Origin: Akkermansiaceae bacterium
Lineage (GTDB): Bacteria > Verrucomicrobiota > Verrucomicrobiia > Verrucomicrobiales > Akkermansiaceae
Direction: 5' to 3'
Assembly: GCA_028293225.1 (NCBI GenBank)
Contig: JAQGPE010000632.1
Coordinates: 1 to 15,165 of the forward strand
Length of the DNA: 15,165 nt
In this document: piece by piece, positions 1-7,332 of the stretch
How positions within the stretch are numbered: position 1 is the first letter of the stretch
Layout: the number at the start of each line of letters is the position of its first letter
Position numbers and translations under genes: made by a program
Notes under the pieces: generated by a model
Seen by the model: the letters and a program-made list of their open reading frames with translations, nothing else
Databases searched by the model: none
Told to the model about the DNA's origin: nothing

Positions 1-1787
1 AGCGGGGTGAGGGTGATGAGAGGGTATTCACCGAGCTCGGTCTTCAGCAGGCCGCGGTCGCCCATGGCGCGCAGCAGGCCATTGAGGTAGCCGGTGCCCT
101 GGGATTTCAGCATGCCGTAGGTGCTGAGCTGATCGAGTCCGGCGGCGATGATTTCCTGGGAGCGGCTGCCGCAGAGCATCTGGACGATCTTGCCGCGGCC
201 GTATTTGCCTTCCCAGCCGTGCTCGCCTTTTCGCGACATGCGGGCGACGCCGCTGAGGACCTTGCGGACGACGATTTCCTCCTCGGCGGTGGGGGCGCGG
301 TCCTCTCCGCCGCTTTCCCGGCACATGTCGCAGTTGCCGCAGGTCTCGGCATCCTCCTCGCCGAAATAGGCGAGGATCCACTGCTGGCGGCAGGTGCGGG
401 CGTAGCAGAGCTCGACCATCGACTTCAGCTTGTCGCGGTCGCGGCGCTCTTTTTCCTCCATCGCCGTGTCGTCCAGCTCCAGCGCGCGGGCGAAGACATC
501 CGGCTTCTTCAGGCGGGTGCCGCGCTGGCGCTTGCCGGGAATGTCGAAGCGCTCGATGTAGCCGCTGCGGCCGAGGGTGGCCAGGGCGCTGCTGACAGCC
601 ATGGGGTTCTTCACGCCGGCGCCGTCGGTGATGTCGTCGATGCTGCGGTGGATCTCGAAGTCGCGGTCGGCGTTGTTCAGCAGGAACTGGTAGACATCGC
701 GGACGGTGGAGGCGCCGGGGTTGGCGCCCTCGATGAAGAACTCCTGGGTGCGGGTGTCGGCGAAATTGAAGAGCAGCTCGCAGTGGGCGGCCTCGCCATC
801 GCGCCCGGCGCGGCCGGCTTCCTGGTAGTAAGCCTCGACGCTGCCGGGAACTTCGAAATGGATCACGAAGCGGACATCCGAGCGGTCGATGCCCATGCCG
901 AAGGCGTTGGTGGCGACGGCGACATCGACCTTTTTATTGATGAAGATCTCCTGGGCGCGCTCGCGGTCGGAGTCACTCATGCCGCCGTGGTAGGCGACGC
1001 TTTTGATCCGCCAGGAGGCGAGCGTTTCGGCCACTTCGTCGACTTTTTTACGAGTCGCGCAGTAGATGATGCCGGTGCGGTGGGCGGAGACGATTTCGCG
1101 GATGCGGTCGAACTTCTGCTGCTTCTTTTCCACCGCGGTGATGGCGAGGGAAAGGTTCGGCCGGGAGAAGCCGCTGACCACTTCGAAAGGATCGCGGAGC
1201 TTGAGCACCGCCATGATGTCCTGGCGGACGACCGGAGTGGCGGTGGCGGTCAGGGCCACGCACTGGGGGCGGCCGATATTGTCCAACGCGCGGCCGAGGC
1301 GCATGTAGTCCGGGCGGAAATCGTGACCCCACTGGCTGAGGCAGTGCGCCTCATCGACGGCGAAGAGGGAGACTTCGACGCCTTTGAGGGCATTGAGAAA
1401 GGATTCGGCGCGGAAGCGCTCCGGGGCGACGTAGACCAGCTTGTACTGGCCATTGCGCATGCCATCGAGGCGGGCTTTCTGCTCCTCCCACGGCACGGTG
1501 GAGTTGATCAGGGTGGCGGCGATGCCTTTCGAAACGAGGGCGTCGACCTGGTCCTTCATCAGGGCGATCAGCGGCGAAACCACCAGAGTGACGCCACCGA
1601 AACAGAGCGCGGGGAGCTGGTAGCAGAGCGATTTGCCGCCGCCGGTGGGCATGACGACGAGGCCGTCGCGGCCGGTGACGATCTCCGAGACGACGCGGTC
1701 CTGGCCTTCCAGAAAGCCGTCGAACCCGAAGTGCCTCTTCAGAGCTTCCCGCGGGGGGATCAGTGCCTTGCTGTCGCCGGAAACCAT
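1..1787 (-). CDS. recQ: ATP-dependent DNA helicase RecQ, C-terminus cut by the window edge
   Basis: RecQ is a 3'-5' superfamily 2 helicase that unwinds recombination and stalled-fork intermediates in the cytoplasm. Read from ATG at 1787, the frame stays open to base 3 (595 codons) and leaves the window. Walker A GGGKS is at residues 49-53, the DEAH box at 145-148 followed by CLSQWGHDFRP, and motif VI reads QEAGRAGRDG. The four-cysteine zinc site of the RQC region lies near residues 459-489 (CYARTC then CGNCDMC). A winged-helix end, LGEYPLITLTP, reaches the edge, so an HRDC domain may or may not follow. The frame is open upstream to a TTG at 1838, but ATG gives a normal RecQ N-terminus. Motif 0 reads FLEGQ where FRxGQ is usual. 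A LexA-like palindrome lies 45 bases upstream. The 542-residue frame on the opposite strand is a GC-driven shadow. Confidence 0.95.
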   Translation of the reverse strand, partial: MVSGDSKALIPPREALKRHFGFDGFLEGQDRVVSEIVTGRDGLVVMPTGGGKSLCYQLPALCFGGVTLVVSPLIALMKDQVDALVSKGIAATLINSTVPWEEQKARLDGMRNGQYKLVYVAPERFRAESFLNALKGVEVSLFAVDEAHCLSQWGHDFRPDYMRLGRALDNIGRPQCVALTATATPVVRQDIMAVLKLRDPFEVVSGFSRPNLSLAITAVEKKQQKFDRIREIVSAHRTGIIYCATRKKVDEVAETLASWRIKSVAYHGGMSDSDRERAQEIFINKKVDVAVATNAFGMGIDRSDVRFVIHFEVPGSVEAYYQEAGRAGRDGEAAHCELLFNFADTRTQEFFIEGANPGASTVRDVYQFLLNNADRDFEIHRSIDDITDGAGVKNPMAVSSALATLGRSGYIERFDIPGKRQRGTRLKKPDVFARALELDDTAMEEKERRDRDKLKSMVELCYARTCRQQWILAYFGEEDAETCGNCDMCRESGGEDRAPTAEEEIVVRKVLSGVARMSRKGEHGWEGKYGRGKIVQMLCGSRSQEIIAAGLDQLSTYGMLKSQGTGYLNGLLRAMGDRGLLKTELGEYPLITLTP

Positions 1788-1831
1788 GACGGGATCGATG
1801 TAGCCACGGAATGGGAAGCTTCCAAGTGGAT

Positions 1832-1845
1832 TGTTCAATTGAACT
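1832..1845. promoter_or_regulatory. Probable LexA (SOS) operator upstream of recQ
   Basis: Bases 1833-1844 form a perfect 12-base palindrome, GTTCAATTGAAC. With flanks it reads TGTTC-AATT-GAACT, nine of ten matches to TGTTC-N4-GAACA, the LexA consensus I recall for Verrucomicrobia (Verrucomicrobium spinosum). It lies 45 bases before the recQ ATG. A weak promoter candidate reading toward recQ (TTTTCC, 17 bases, TGTAAG) would place the transcription start inside the palindrome, which suits repression. The palindrome is seen directly. LexA control is inferred and depends on the host belonging to this phylum. The site is about 177 bases from the divergent gene at 2022, so it more likely serves recQ. 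Confidence 0.55.
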
Positions 1846-1923
1846 GACTTACAGCCATTGCATTCCGCGCGGAAAAGTTGGGTTTGGCGCGATCGGCCGA
1901 CTCCTCCGTCGCCTCCCCTACGC

Positions 1924-1952
1924 TTATCCGAACCACTTTATCCGTTTAAAAT
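1924..1952 (+). promoter_or_regulatory. Candidate promoter for the small membrane protein gene
   Basis: A good -10 hexamer, TAAAAT (1947-1952, five of six), follows a weak -35, TTATCC (1924-1929, three of six), at 17-base spacing. The leader to ATG 2022 would be about 60 bases. The call rests on the -10 alone. Nothing else recognisable was seen in the 1788-2021 spacer apart from the palindrome at 1832-1845 and a short direct repeat. Confidence 0.25.
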
Positions 1953-2021
1953 AGGCGACTTACACGTTGCAAAGAGGCTACCACAGGACAGCGGCATCCC
2001 AGTTGCTAGGGAAGACGAACC

Positions 2022-2237
2022 ATGAGAATGATACTCTACTTCATTGGCTCTCTGATTGTGCTGGGAGGCATTTGCTACGCCGCAATTCTGATTGGCGTTC
2101 CGACCGTCTGGGTCGGCGTGATCGGCGCTGTGATCCTGGGCTTGGGCGTGATTGGAATGTCGCGCACGGCGAACTCCACTACGACCACCACCACCACGGA
2201 ACCGCGAGCTGGAACGGTGGTCAACAAGGTTGAGTGA
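2022..2237 (+). CDS. Small two-helix membrane protein, 71 residues, function unknown
   Basis: The protein has two hydrophobic helices, at about residues 4-24 and 29-46, with a short turn containing Pro27. A hydrophilic tail follows with seven consecutive threonines (residues 53-59) and the end VVNKVE. It is probably an inner-membrane protein. The purine stretch AGGGAAG lies 7-13 bases before ATG 2022, making this one of the better ribosome sites in the window and supporting this start over an overlapping frame from 1967. The gene stands alone between divergent recQ and convergent dgt. Its stop codon lies inside a hairpin shared with the end of dgt. No family was recognised and no function can be assigned. 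The distinct hydrophobic profile and plausible ribosome site argue that it is real despite its size. Confidence 0.72.
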   Translation: MRMILYFIGSLIVLGGICYAAILIGVPTVWVGVIGAVILGLGVIGMSRTANSTTTTTTTEPRAGTVVNKVE

Positions 2238-2249
2238 AGCCGCTCAACC
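2228..2249. terminator. Hairpin over both stop codons of convergent genes
   Basis: GGTTGAG (2228-2234) pairs with CTCAACC (2243-2249). Adding T-G and G-C pairs gives a nine-pair stem with the four-base loop AAGC. The stop of the membrane protein gene (2235-2237) and that of dgt (2244-2246) both lie within it. There is no T run on either side, so it is at best a weak or factor-assisted bidirectional terminator, or an RNA 3'-end protector. Confidence 0.42.
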
Positions 2250-3533
2250 GACCAGATCACTGATCGAGCCGAAGTCGGCCGCGAAGAGTCGCTTGTACAT
2301 GCGGGCGGCGTAGCCATCGGTCATGCCGGCGAGGAAGTCGCAGACGAGGCGGGCTTTGACCTCATCGGTGGGGGCGGCAGCGATCTCGGCGGAGGTGTCA
2401 TCCGGGAGGAGCTGGAAGTCCTGCCCATCGATGCTGCCATCGGTGACGTAACGCTTTTCGAGCACGGACCAGAGCGAGTGGAGCAAGTGGTTGCCCTTGT
2501 GCTCCAGTTGCTTGAGCTGGGGGGAAAGGAAGACGACCTCGAAGGCCAGTTTCTTGAAGATTTTCGACTCCTCTTTCACAGCGGGATCGACCACCAAGCG
2601 GTAGCGGTAGCGGTTGCTGGAGCCGCTGAGGAAATTGACGTCGGTGGCGAGGGTGGTGGCCTTGATGTAGCGGCCGATCCGCTTGCCGACGAAGGGATCG
2701 ACGTTGCGTTTGCGGATGGCCTTGATCAGGTCGCCGACCGGGCTGCCTTCGCCACAGTCGACGCCGTGTTTTTCGGCCCAGGCTTCGATGCGCTCGATGC
2801 GGAGGAAGCCGGCGCGGACGCTGTCGGAGAGGTCATTGAGCGAGTAGGCGGTGTCGTCGGCCCAGTCCATGATCTGGCACTCGATCGACTTGAAGGAGTC
2901 GCGGGTGTCGCCGGGCGGGAGTTCGGCGGGGAAATCGTTGTCGCCCATGGCCCATTCCAGGTAGCGATTCTGGAAGTCGTAGATGAAGTGGTGCTCCGGC
3001 GGCTTGCCTGCCGCGGATTTCCGCTCGGTCCAGAGGGACTTGTATTTCAGCACCGCGTCCAGGAAAGCGCGGGTCGGGTCCATGCCGGTGCGGCGGGAGG
3101 AGAAGATGGTTTCGGTCAGCAGCCGAAGCGTCTGGGCATTGCCCTCGAAGCCGCCGTAGCCGGACATGAGATGGTTCAGTGTGCGCTCGCCCGCGTGACC
3201 GAAGGGCGGATGGCCGAGGTCGTGGGAAAGGCAGGCGGCCTCGACCAGGTCGGGATCGACGAAGAAGTCCTCCGCAAGCGGATCGCCGAGGGATATCAAC
3301 CAGTGGCAAATGGAGCGGCCGATCTGAGCGACTTCCAGCGAGTGGGTCAGGCGGGTGCGGTAGAAGTCGTACTCTCCGCTCCAGAAGACCTGCGTTTTAT
3401 TCTGCAGGCGGCGGAAGGCGGGGGTGTGCAGGACGCGGTCACGGTCGATCTGGAACGGCGTGCGGAAATCCCCGGCGTCGGATTTCCCGGAGAAGCGTTC
3501 CGTGTCGAAGGCCCCGTAGAAGCGGTTGAGCAT
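2244..3533 (-). CDS. dgt: Deoxyguanosinetriphosphate triphosphohydrolase (dGTPase, HD superfamily)
   Basis: Dgt-family enzymes cut dGTP, or several dNTPs, to the deoxynucleoside and tripolyphosphate, trimming the dNTP pool. From ATG 3533 the protein has 429 residues, normal for the family. The N-terminus FRTPFQIDRDRVLHTPAFRRLQ is typical, in part seen as TPAFRRLQNKTQVF. The metal site is intact: His64 in RLTHSLEVAQ, His104-Asp105 in SHDLGHPPFGHAGE, and Asp226 in DWADDTAYS. A TTG at 3563 would add ten residues (PRLTARKSP) not typical of the family, so ATG is preferred. No strong ribosome site precedes either. The unknown gene upstream on the same strand ends 65 bases before this ATG with no terminator between, so the two may share a transcript. 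The product is secure; which dNTP it prefers is not. Confidence 0.93.
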   Translation of the reverse strand: MLNRFYGAFDTERFSGKSDAGDFRTPFQIDRDRVLHTPAFRRLQNKTQVFWSGEYDFYRTRLTHSLEVAQIGRSICHWLISLGDPLAEDFFVDPDLVEAACLSHDLGHPPFGHAGERTLNHLMSGYGGFEGNAQTLRLLTETIFSSRRTGMDPTRAFLDAVLKYKSLWTERKSAAGKPPEHHFIYDFQNRYLEWAMGDNDFPAELPPGDTRDSFKSIECQIMDWADDTAYSLNDLSDSVRAGFLRIERIEAWAEKHGVDCGEGSPVGDLIKAIRKRNVDPFVGKRIGRYIKATTLATDVNFLSGSSNRYRYRLVVDPAVKEESKIFKKLAFEVVFLSPQLKQLEHKGNHLLHSLWSVLEKRYVTDGSIDGQDFQLLPDDTSAEIAAAPTDEVKARLVCDFLAGMTDGYAARMYKRLFAADFGSISDLVG

Positions 3534-3598
3534 CGGGGACTTTCTAGCGGTGAGGCGGGGCAACCGGCAAAGGATTTTCCTGAGGCGGGAGGGATGGC

Positions 3599-4264
3599 TT
3601 AGGGGTGATGATTAACCGGGCGGATCGCACGGCGATTGTAGATCCGCTCATCGCGAGTCAGGAAGAACCGGCCAGTGACTATATTGAAGTGCGCCCGCCA
3701 GCCGTCGGCGCAGTATTCCTCGCCCAGGTCATGACCGCTCATGAGGAGTTCGACGGATTGGCCGTCGGGCTCCCATCCGAGCCAACTCACCCAGTAGTGA
3801 TAGAAATCCCCGGACAGACCGGTGGTGCGACGGAAAAAAGGAAGCAGCCGGTCCGACAGGGGTTTCCCCGACTCTGGATCGATCTGCAGCCGGAACTTGC
3901 CATCCTTCAGAGTGAACAGCTCGGCGAAGTTGTCGCCACTGCCGGTTTTCTGATCCTCCAAGAGATGCCGATCATCCGGGGAGATCGAGAGGGTGGGCCC
4001 GTAGGATCCAACAAGGTTCGCGGAAGAACTGCCCTCGTGAGAGAGCGGGTAGGCGATATATCTGCCCGCTGTTCCTTGATGGATTATCCAAGCCTGCCAA
4101 TTCCACTCGCCGGGCTGGACCAACACGACTGCCGATACTTTAAGACTCTCGGAGACCGCTGCGTAGGCGGGAGCCACCACCCAGCGAAGGGGAGCATCCG
4201 GATCGGAAGAAATCCGGCCAGAACTGAAAGACTGAAAAATACCCAGAAGAATTGCCGGAATCAC
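3599..4264 (-). CDS. Conserved-looking protein of unknown function; start uncertain
   Basis: I do not recognise a family. From GTG 4264 the frame encodes 221 residues. It opens with a hydrophobic stretch, IPAILLGIFQSF, followed by a soluble region rich in Trp and Tyr, with motifs such as SISPDDRHLLED and YHYWVSWLGWEPDG. It looks like an exported or membrane-anchored protein with a beta-rich domain. Codons just upstream continue the hydrophobic helix and supply a basic segment (HRRKASALLQFITV), but that frame has no ATG, GTG or TTG before a TGA at about 4318. The true N-terminus may therefore lie in another frame or be lost (see findings). It lies upstream of dgt on the same strand and faces the DUF4407 gene. 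By eye its base composition is less GC-rich than dgt. The product name is unknown; that the frame is coding is moderately likely. Confidence 0.6.
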   Translation of the reverse strand: MIPAILLGIFQSFSSGRISSDPDAPLRWVVAPAYAAVSESLKVSAVVLVQPGEWNWQAWIIHQGTAGRYIAYPLSHEGSSSANLVGSYGPTLSISPDDRHLLEDQKTGSGDNFAELFTLKDGKFRLQIDPESGKPLSDRLLPFFRRTTGLSGDFYHYWVSWLGWEPDGQSVELLMSGHDLGEEYCADGWRAHFNIVTGRFFLTRDERIYNRRAIRPVNHHP

Positions 4265-4609
4265 GGTGATAAATTGGAGGAGGGCCGACGCTTTCCGACG
4301 ATGTGCGCCGGTTTCCGCAGGTCAATCTCGACTCCGAGAACGCCAGGTAAAATCGGTGTCAACGGCTTCCGCTTTCCTCGTTAGTGGAAAACCCCACGCC
4401 CTTTCCCATGGTCGATTCCCCGGTCTCTGACATGCTGCCGCCATCTCAATCGCACGCGCGACACCTCCTGCAACCAGCACTCTGATGCCGGGCATTCAGC
4501 GAATTACGTGAATTTTTAGAGATTTGAGAAAAAGGGCAAATTTCTGCCGTTAACGCGCGATAGCCCTTTTGCTGTCCACTCCGTCCCTCCCCTGCCCGTT
4601 TTCACCTTC
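4265..4609. other. 345-base divergent intergenic region
   Basis: This spacer separates the unknown minus-strand gene from the DUF4407 gene. A perfect -35 hexamer, TTGACA, reads leftward (4362-4357), but the -10 position 17 bases on is poor (TCTCGG). Reading rightward, TTGAGA (4524-4529, five of six) also lacks a matching -10. The middle, about 4385-4500, holds no frame or motif I can support. Just before ATG 4610 the leader is pyrimidine-rich with no Shine-Dalgarno sequence. An inverted repeat at 4530-4570 is listed separately. Confidence 0.4.
4530..4570. repeat. Inverted repeat upstream of the DUF4407 gene
   Basis: AAAAGGGC (4530-4537) and GCCCTTTT (4563-4570) are perfect 8-base inverted copies separated by 25 bases. 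The small palindrome CGTTAACG (4548-4555) lies between them. Read rightward, the right arm ends in four T residues, so it could act as a weak attenuator hairpin or as spaced operator half-sites. The repeat is seen; any role is inference. Confidence 0.4.
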
Positions 4610-6298
4610 ATGAACCGATCCAATCCTATCAAACGCCTGTTCTTCTGGCTGTCCGGTGCCGGTACCGAGACACTGGAGCAGTGTCCCACCTGGGAGCAGC
4701 GCAAGTATGTCGCCTTTGGCGCGACCGTGCTGGTGCCCTGCGCCTTTGCCTTCATCGCGTGCTCCTACGCACTGTCCACGCTAACCGACAATCCGCGGAT
4801 CATCTATCCGGTGGCGACGGTCTGGGCGCTGATCATTCTGACAATCGACCGCGCGCTGCTGGCGGGCTACCGGCCGTTCCTATCGTGGACGCGGAAGATG
4901 AGCCAGTTCTCCCTGCGTCTGTGCGTGGCGGTGCTGATGGGTCTGACGATCGCGCACCCGCTGGTGCTGCTGCTGTTCCGCGACACGGTGAACACGGAGA
5001 TCGAGAAAACACGGGCGGGGGAAATATCCGCGGTGCGCGAGTCTTTCGTCGCACTCAAGGAGGCGGCCCGCGGGCAGATCACCAAGGTCGAGGCGACCAT
5101 CGGCGAGCTGCGTGAAAAGTGGAACCAGTCCTTCCAGGCGGAGTTCATCATTCAGAAGCGGGAGGACGCGGATTCCGCGATTCCCGGGCTGACGGCGGAT
5201 CAGCAGACGGAGCTGAAAAAGGCGACCGATGAGGCCACCGCGCCCTTCCGGACGCGACTGGCGTCGGACGACAAGCAGATCGAGGAACTGACGCCGCCGT
5301 ACGCCAAGCTGCAGACGGAGCTGGGCTTCTGGCAGTCCGAGTATGAGCGGGAGCTGAACGGCCAGCGCTCTGGGATGAAGGGCGAGGGTCCGCGGGCGAG
5401 GTCGATCCATGCGGATCAGCTCGATCCACGGCGCGAGGAGTCGAAGCGGATCGGCGCGCTGCTGGAGCACCTGAGCGCGGAGAAGGCGACGCTGCAGACG
5501 CAGGTGCGCGAGGCGGAAAAGGCCGCGATCGCGGCCTTTCAGACCAAGCTCAATGAGATCGCGACGGCCAACAAGAAGGAATCCGACCGCGTCGATGCCT
5601 TGAAGCGCCAGGTCGAGGAGAATCAGGCCGGAGCTTTCGTGACGCAGCAGAACGCGCTGCGCGAAACCATCAAGCAGCAGATCGACACCCGCCAGACCGA
5701 GTTGCAGCGGGCCCAGGACGACCTGGCCGGGATTGCCAAGGGCGAGGTCGATCGGATCGCGAAAATCGAGGCTGAGCCACGGCGCGATATCCTGACGCAG
5801 ACTCTGGCGCTGCATGGTCTTTTCAAATCGGGCGCGCAGGGCGGCGAGTTTGCCTTTGCCACCTACATCGTCCTGACACTGCTGTTCATGCTGGTGGATA
5901 CGATCCCACTGGTGGTCAAATTCTTCACCAAACCCGGTCCCTATGACACGCTGCTGGACCGCGACGAGATCGCCTACGACACCGAGCACCAGGCCTTCCG
6001 CAAAAGCCACCGCCGCTACATGGAGCAACTCGGCGCGGGCAACCTGATCGCGGTGACCCGCAACAAGCGGCTGGAGCATGCCCTGGTCGATGGCGTGGAG
6101 CACAGCCGCGCGGCGCGGGAGTTCCTCGACTCGCTGATCGAGATGGAAAAATCCTTTGCCACCAAGATGCAGGTGGAGGAAGAGGCCGCCCAGCATGCCG
6201 GGCCGGAGAAGCTGGCCGCGCTGGAGTCGATGAAGAAGCGCTTCTACGACGACATCCAGCGACGGATGGAGATCTTCTTCAGCGCGCAGCACGCGTGA
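4610..6298 (+). CDS. DUF4407 family membrane protein with long periplasmic or cytoplasmic coiled coil
   Basis: The protein has 562 residues. The N-terminal WLSGAGTETLEQCPTWEQRKY matches the DUF4407 opening in pattern (SGA then CP then a KY pair; residues 13-33). Hydrophobic helices lie near residues 34-57, 63-80 and 101-123, with TIDRAL after the second. Residues about 125-400 are highly charged Glu/Lys/Arg/Gln sequence of coiled-coil type. A fourth helix near 415-435 leads into the family signature KFFTKPGPYD, and a helical charged tail follows. The molecular role of DUF4407 is unknown. The layout suggests a membrane protein with a long extended domain between helices three and four. ATG 4610 lacks a ribosome site but starts exactly at the conserved region. 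The gene stands alone and ends at a strong terminator. Family assignment is confident; function is open. Confidence 0.9.
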   Translation: MNRSNPIKRLFFWLSGAGTETLEQCPTWEQRKYVAFGATVLVPCAFAFIACSYALSTLTDNPRIIYPVATVWALIILTIDRALLAGYRPFLSWTRKMSQFSLRLCVAVLMGLTIAHPLVLLLFRDTVNTEIEKTRAGEISAVRESFVALKEAARGQITKVEATIGELREKWNQSFQAEFIIQKREDADSAIPGLTADQQTELKKATDEATAPFRTRLASDDKQIEELTPPYAKLQTELGFWQSEYERELNGQRSGMKGEGPRARSIHADQLDPRREESKRIGALLEHLSAEKATLQTQVREAEKAAIAAFQTKLNEIATANKKESDRVDALKRQVEENQAGAFVTQQNALRETIKQQIDTRQTELQRAQDDLAGIAKGEVDRIAKIEAEPRRDILTQTLALHGLFKSGAQGGEFAFATYIVLTLLFMLVDTIPLVVKFFTKPGPYDTLLDRDEIAYDTEHQAFRKSHRRYMEQLGAGNLIAVTRNKRLEHALVDGVEHSRAAREFLDSLIEMEKSFATKMQVEEEAAQHAGPEKLAALESMKKRFYDDIQRRMEIFFSAQHA

Positions 6299-6329
6299 CG
6301 GAATTTCAGGGGTCGCGATTTCGTGCGAG

Positions 6330-6358
6330 GGCGGCCTGGAAACGGGCCGCCTTTTTTT
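6330..6358 (+). terminator. Rho-independent terminator of the DUF4407 gene
   Basis: GGCGGCC (6330-6336) pairs with GGCCGCC (6345-6351). An inner U-G and a G-C pair close a GAAA tetraloop (6339-6342), giving a nine-pair GC-rich stem followed at once by seven T residues (6352-6358). The order of stem then T run fits rightward transcription. It begins 32 bases after the stop at 6298 and lies against the stop of the convergent GH43 gene, where no T run follows on that strand. Confidence 0.92.
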
Positions 6359-6360
6359 CT

Positions 6361-7332
6361 TTATCGAACGGGCTCGGCGATCGGCGCGTCCAGGGAGAGG
6401 GGGATGACCGGCTTCGGGAAACCGTCGGCGTCCCAGTCGAGTTTCTGAACGCGGGTACTACGGCCCTTGTAAGTGTATTCGGCAGTGGTCTTGGCATGGT
6501 AGGCGATCCAGTCGTCCTTGCCATCCGGGGACTTGAAGAAGCTGTGGTGGCCGGGGCCGAAGACTCCGGAGGGGTCGTTGCGCTGGAGCAGCGGATTTGG
6601 CTCCTGGGTCCAGGAGGCGGGCTTCAGGGGATCATCGCCGACTTTCGCCCAGACGTAGCCGACCTTGTAGTCCGGCTTGCCGGTGTCGCAGGCGGAGTAG
6701 GTGAGGAACAGGCGATCGCCGTGGAGGAGCACGCAGGGGCCTTCGCGAACCTCCTCGCAGCCGAAACCGGAGGCAGGAATCAGGACGCGGTCGCCGGTGA
6801 TCGTCATGGGGTCCTGCATTTTCGCCATGAAGAGACGATGCCCCGGGTGGCCGGCCCAGACGAAATAGAGCGAGCCGCCGGTTTCGAAGACGGTGCCGTC
6901 GATGGCGTAGAATTGATCGTCAGGGTCGGTGCGAAGCTGGACCGGTTCGCCATAGGGGCCATCGATTTTGTTGGTGGTGCTCTCCACGACGAACATGCGG
7001 TGACGTTCGTCGGTGCTGTCGGTCTTGGTGAAGTAGCAGTACCATTTGAGGCCGTGGGGTCCCTTCAGCTGATGAAACTCGGGTGCCCAGACGCCTTTGC
7101 CTTTTTCCCAGATCATGACGGGCTTGGCCTTCGCAAGCCCTCCGAGGGTGGGTGCGCTCCAGAGCCGGACGCAATTGCTCTGGGTGGTGGCGAGATGGTA
7201 GGCGCCGTCCGCGTAGCCCAGCCAGGGATCGGCGGAGGGGTTGATGGGGTTGAGGAAGGTGGGGGGCTCGGCAGACGGGGAAATGCCAGCGGTCGCGAGA
7301 AGGAAGAGCCAGGTGCAGTGGGTCATCGGCAT
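6361..7332 (-). CDS. Exported glycoside hydrolase, GH43-like (arabinofuranosidase/xylosidase type)
   Basis: The protein has 323 residues. A signal peptide covers residues 1-21 (hydrophobic core LFLLATAG, likely cleavage after SPSA), so it probably acts in the periplasm or outside the cell. A five-bladed propeller of family 43 follows. The three acidic catalytic positions are visible: Asp35 in NPSADPW (general base), Asp145 in YAIDGTVF (pKa modulator) and Glu197 in VREGP (general acid). The GPGHHSFFKSPDG segment supplies the usual late histidine. Family members release arabinose or xylose from plant or algal polysaccharides. The exact substrate cannot be read here, as no binding module is attached. 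ATG 7332 or the ATG two codons later are both possible. The gene diverges from a methyltransferase gene across 66 bases containing the 10-base palindrome AGCCGCGGCT (7375-7384). No transporter or other carbohydrate gene is adjacent. Confidence 0.85.
   Translation of the reverse strand: MPMTHCTWLFLLATAGISPSAEPPTFLNPINPSADPWLGYADGAYHLATTQSNCVRLWSAPTLGGLAKAKPVMIWEKGKGVWAPEFHQLKGPHGLKWYCYFTKTDSTDERHRMFVVESTTNKIDGPYGEPVQLRTDPDDQFYAIDGTVFETGGSLYFVWAGHPGHRLFMAKMQDPMTITGDRVLIPASGFGCEEVREGPCVLLHGDRLFLTYSACDTGKPDYKVGYVWAKVGDDPLKPASWTQEPNPLLQRNDPSGVFGPGHHSFFKSPDGKDDWIAYHAKTTAEYTYKGRSTRVQKLDWDADGFPKPVIPLSLDAPIAEPVR

Noticed and set aside
219..1847. 542-codon plus-strand frame
   Set aside because: It is exactly antisense to recQ, whose motifs are complete. 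The translation is low-complexity Ala/Gly/Asp/Val, typical of shadows in GC-rich DNA.
2478..3602. 374-codon plus-strand frame
   Set aside because: Antisense to dgt, which has all HD-domain metal ligands. The product shows no family pattern.
3605..4384. 259-codon plus-strand frame
   Set aside because: Antisense to the unknown gene. The minus frame has a more protein-like composition with conserved-looking Trp/Tyr/Gly motifs, although certainty is lower here than elsewhere.
4880..6292. 470-codon minus-strand frame
   Set aside because: Antisense to the DUF4407 gene. Its Leu/Arg-rich sequence is the complement of coiled-coil codons.
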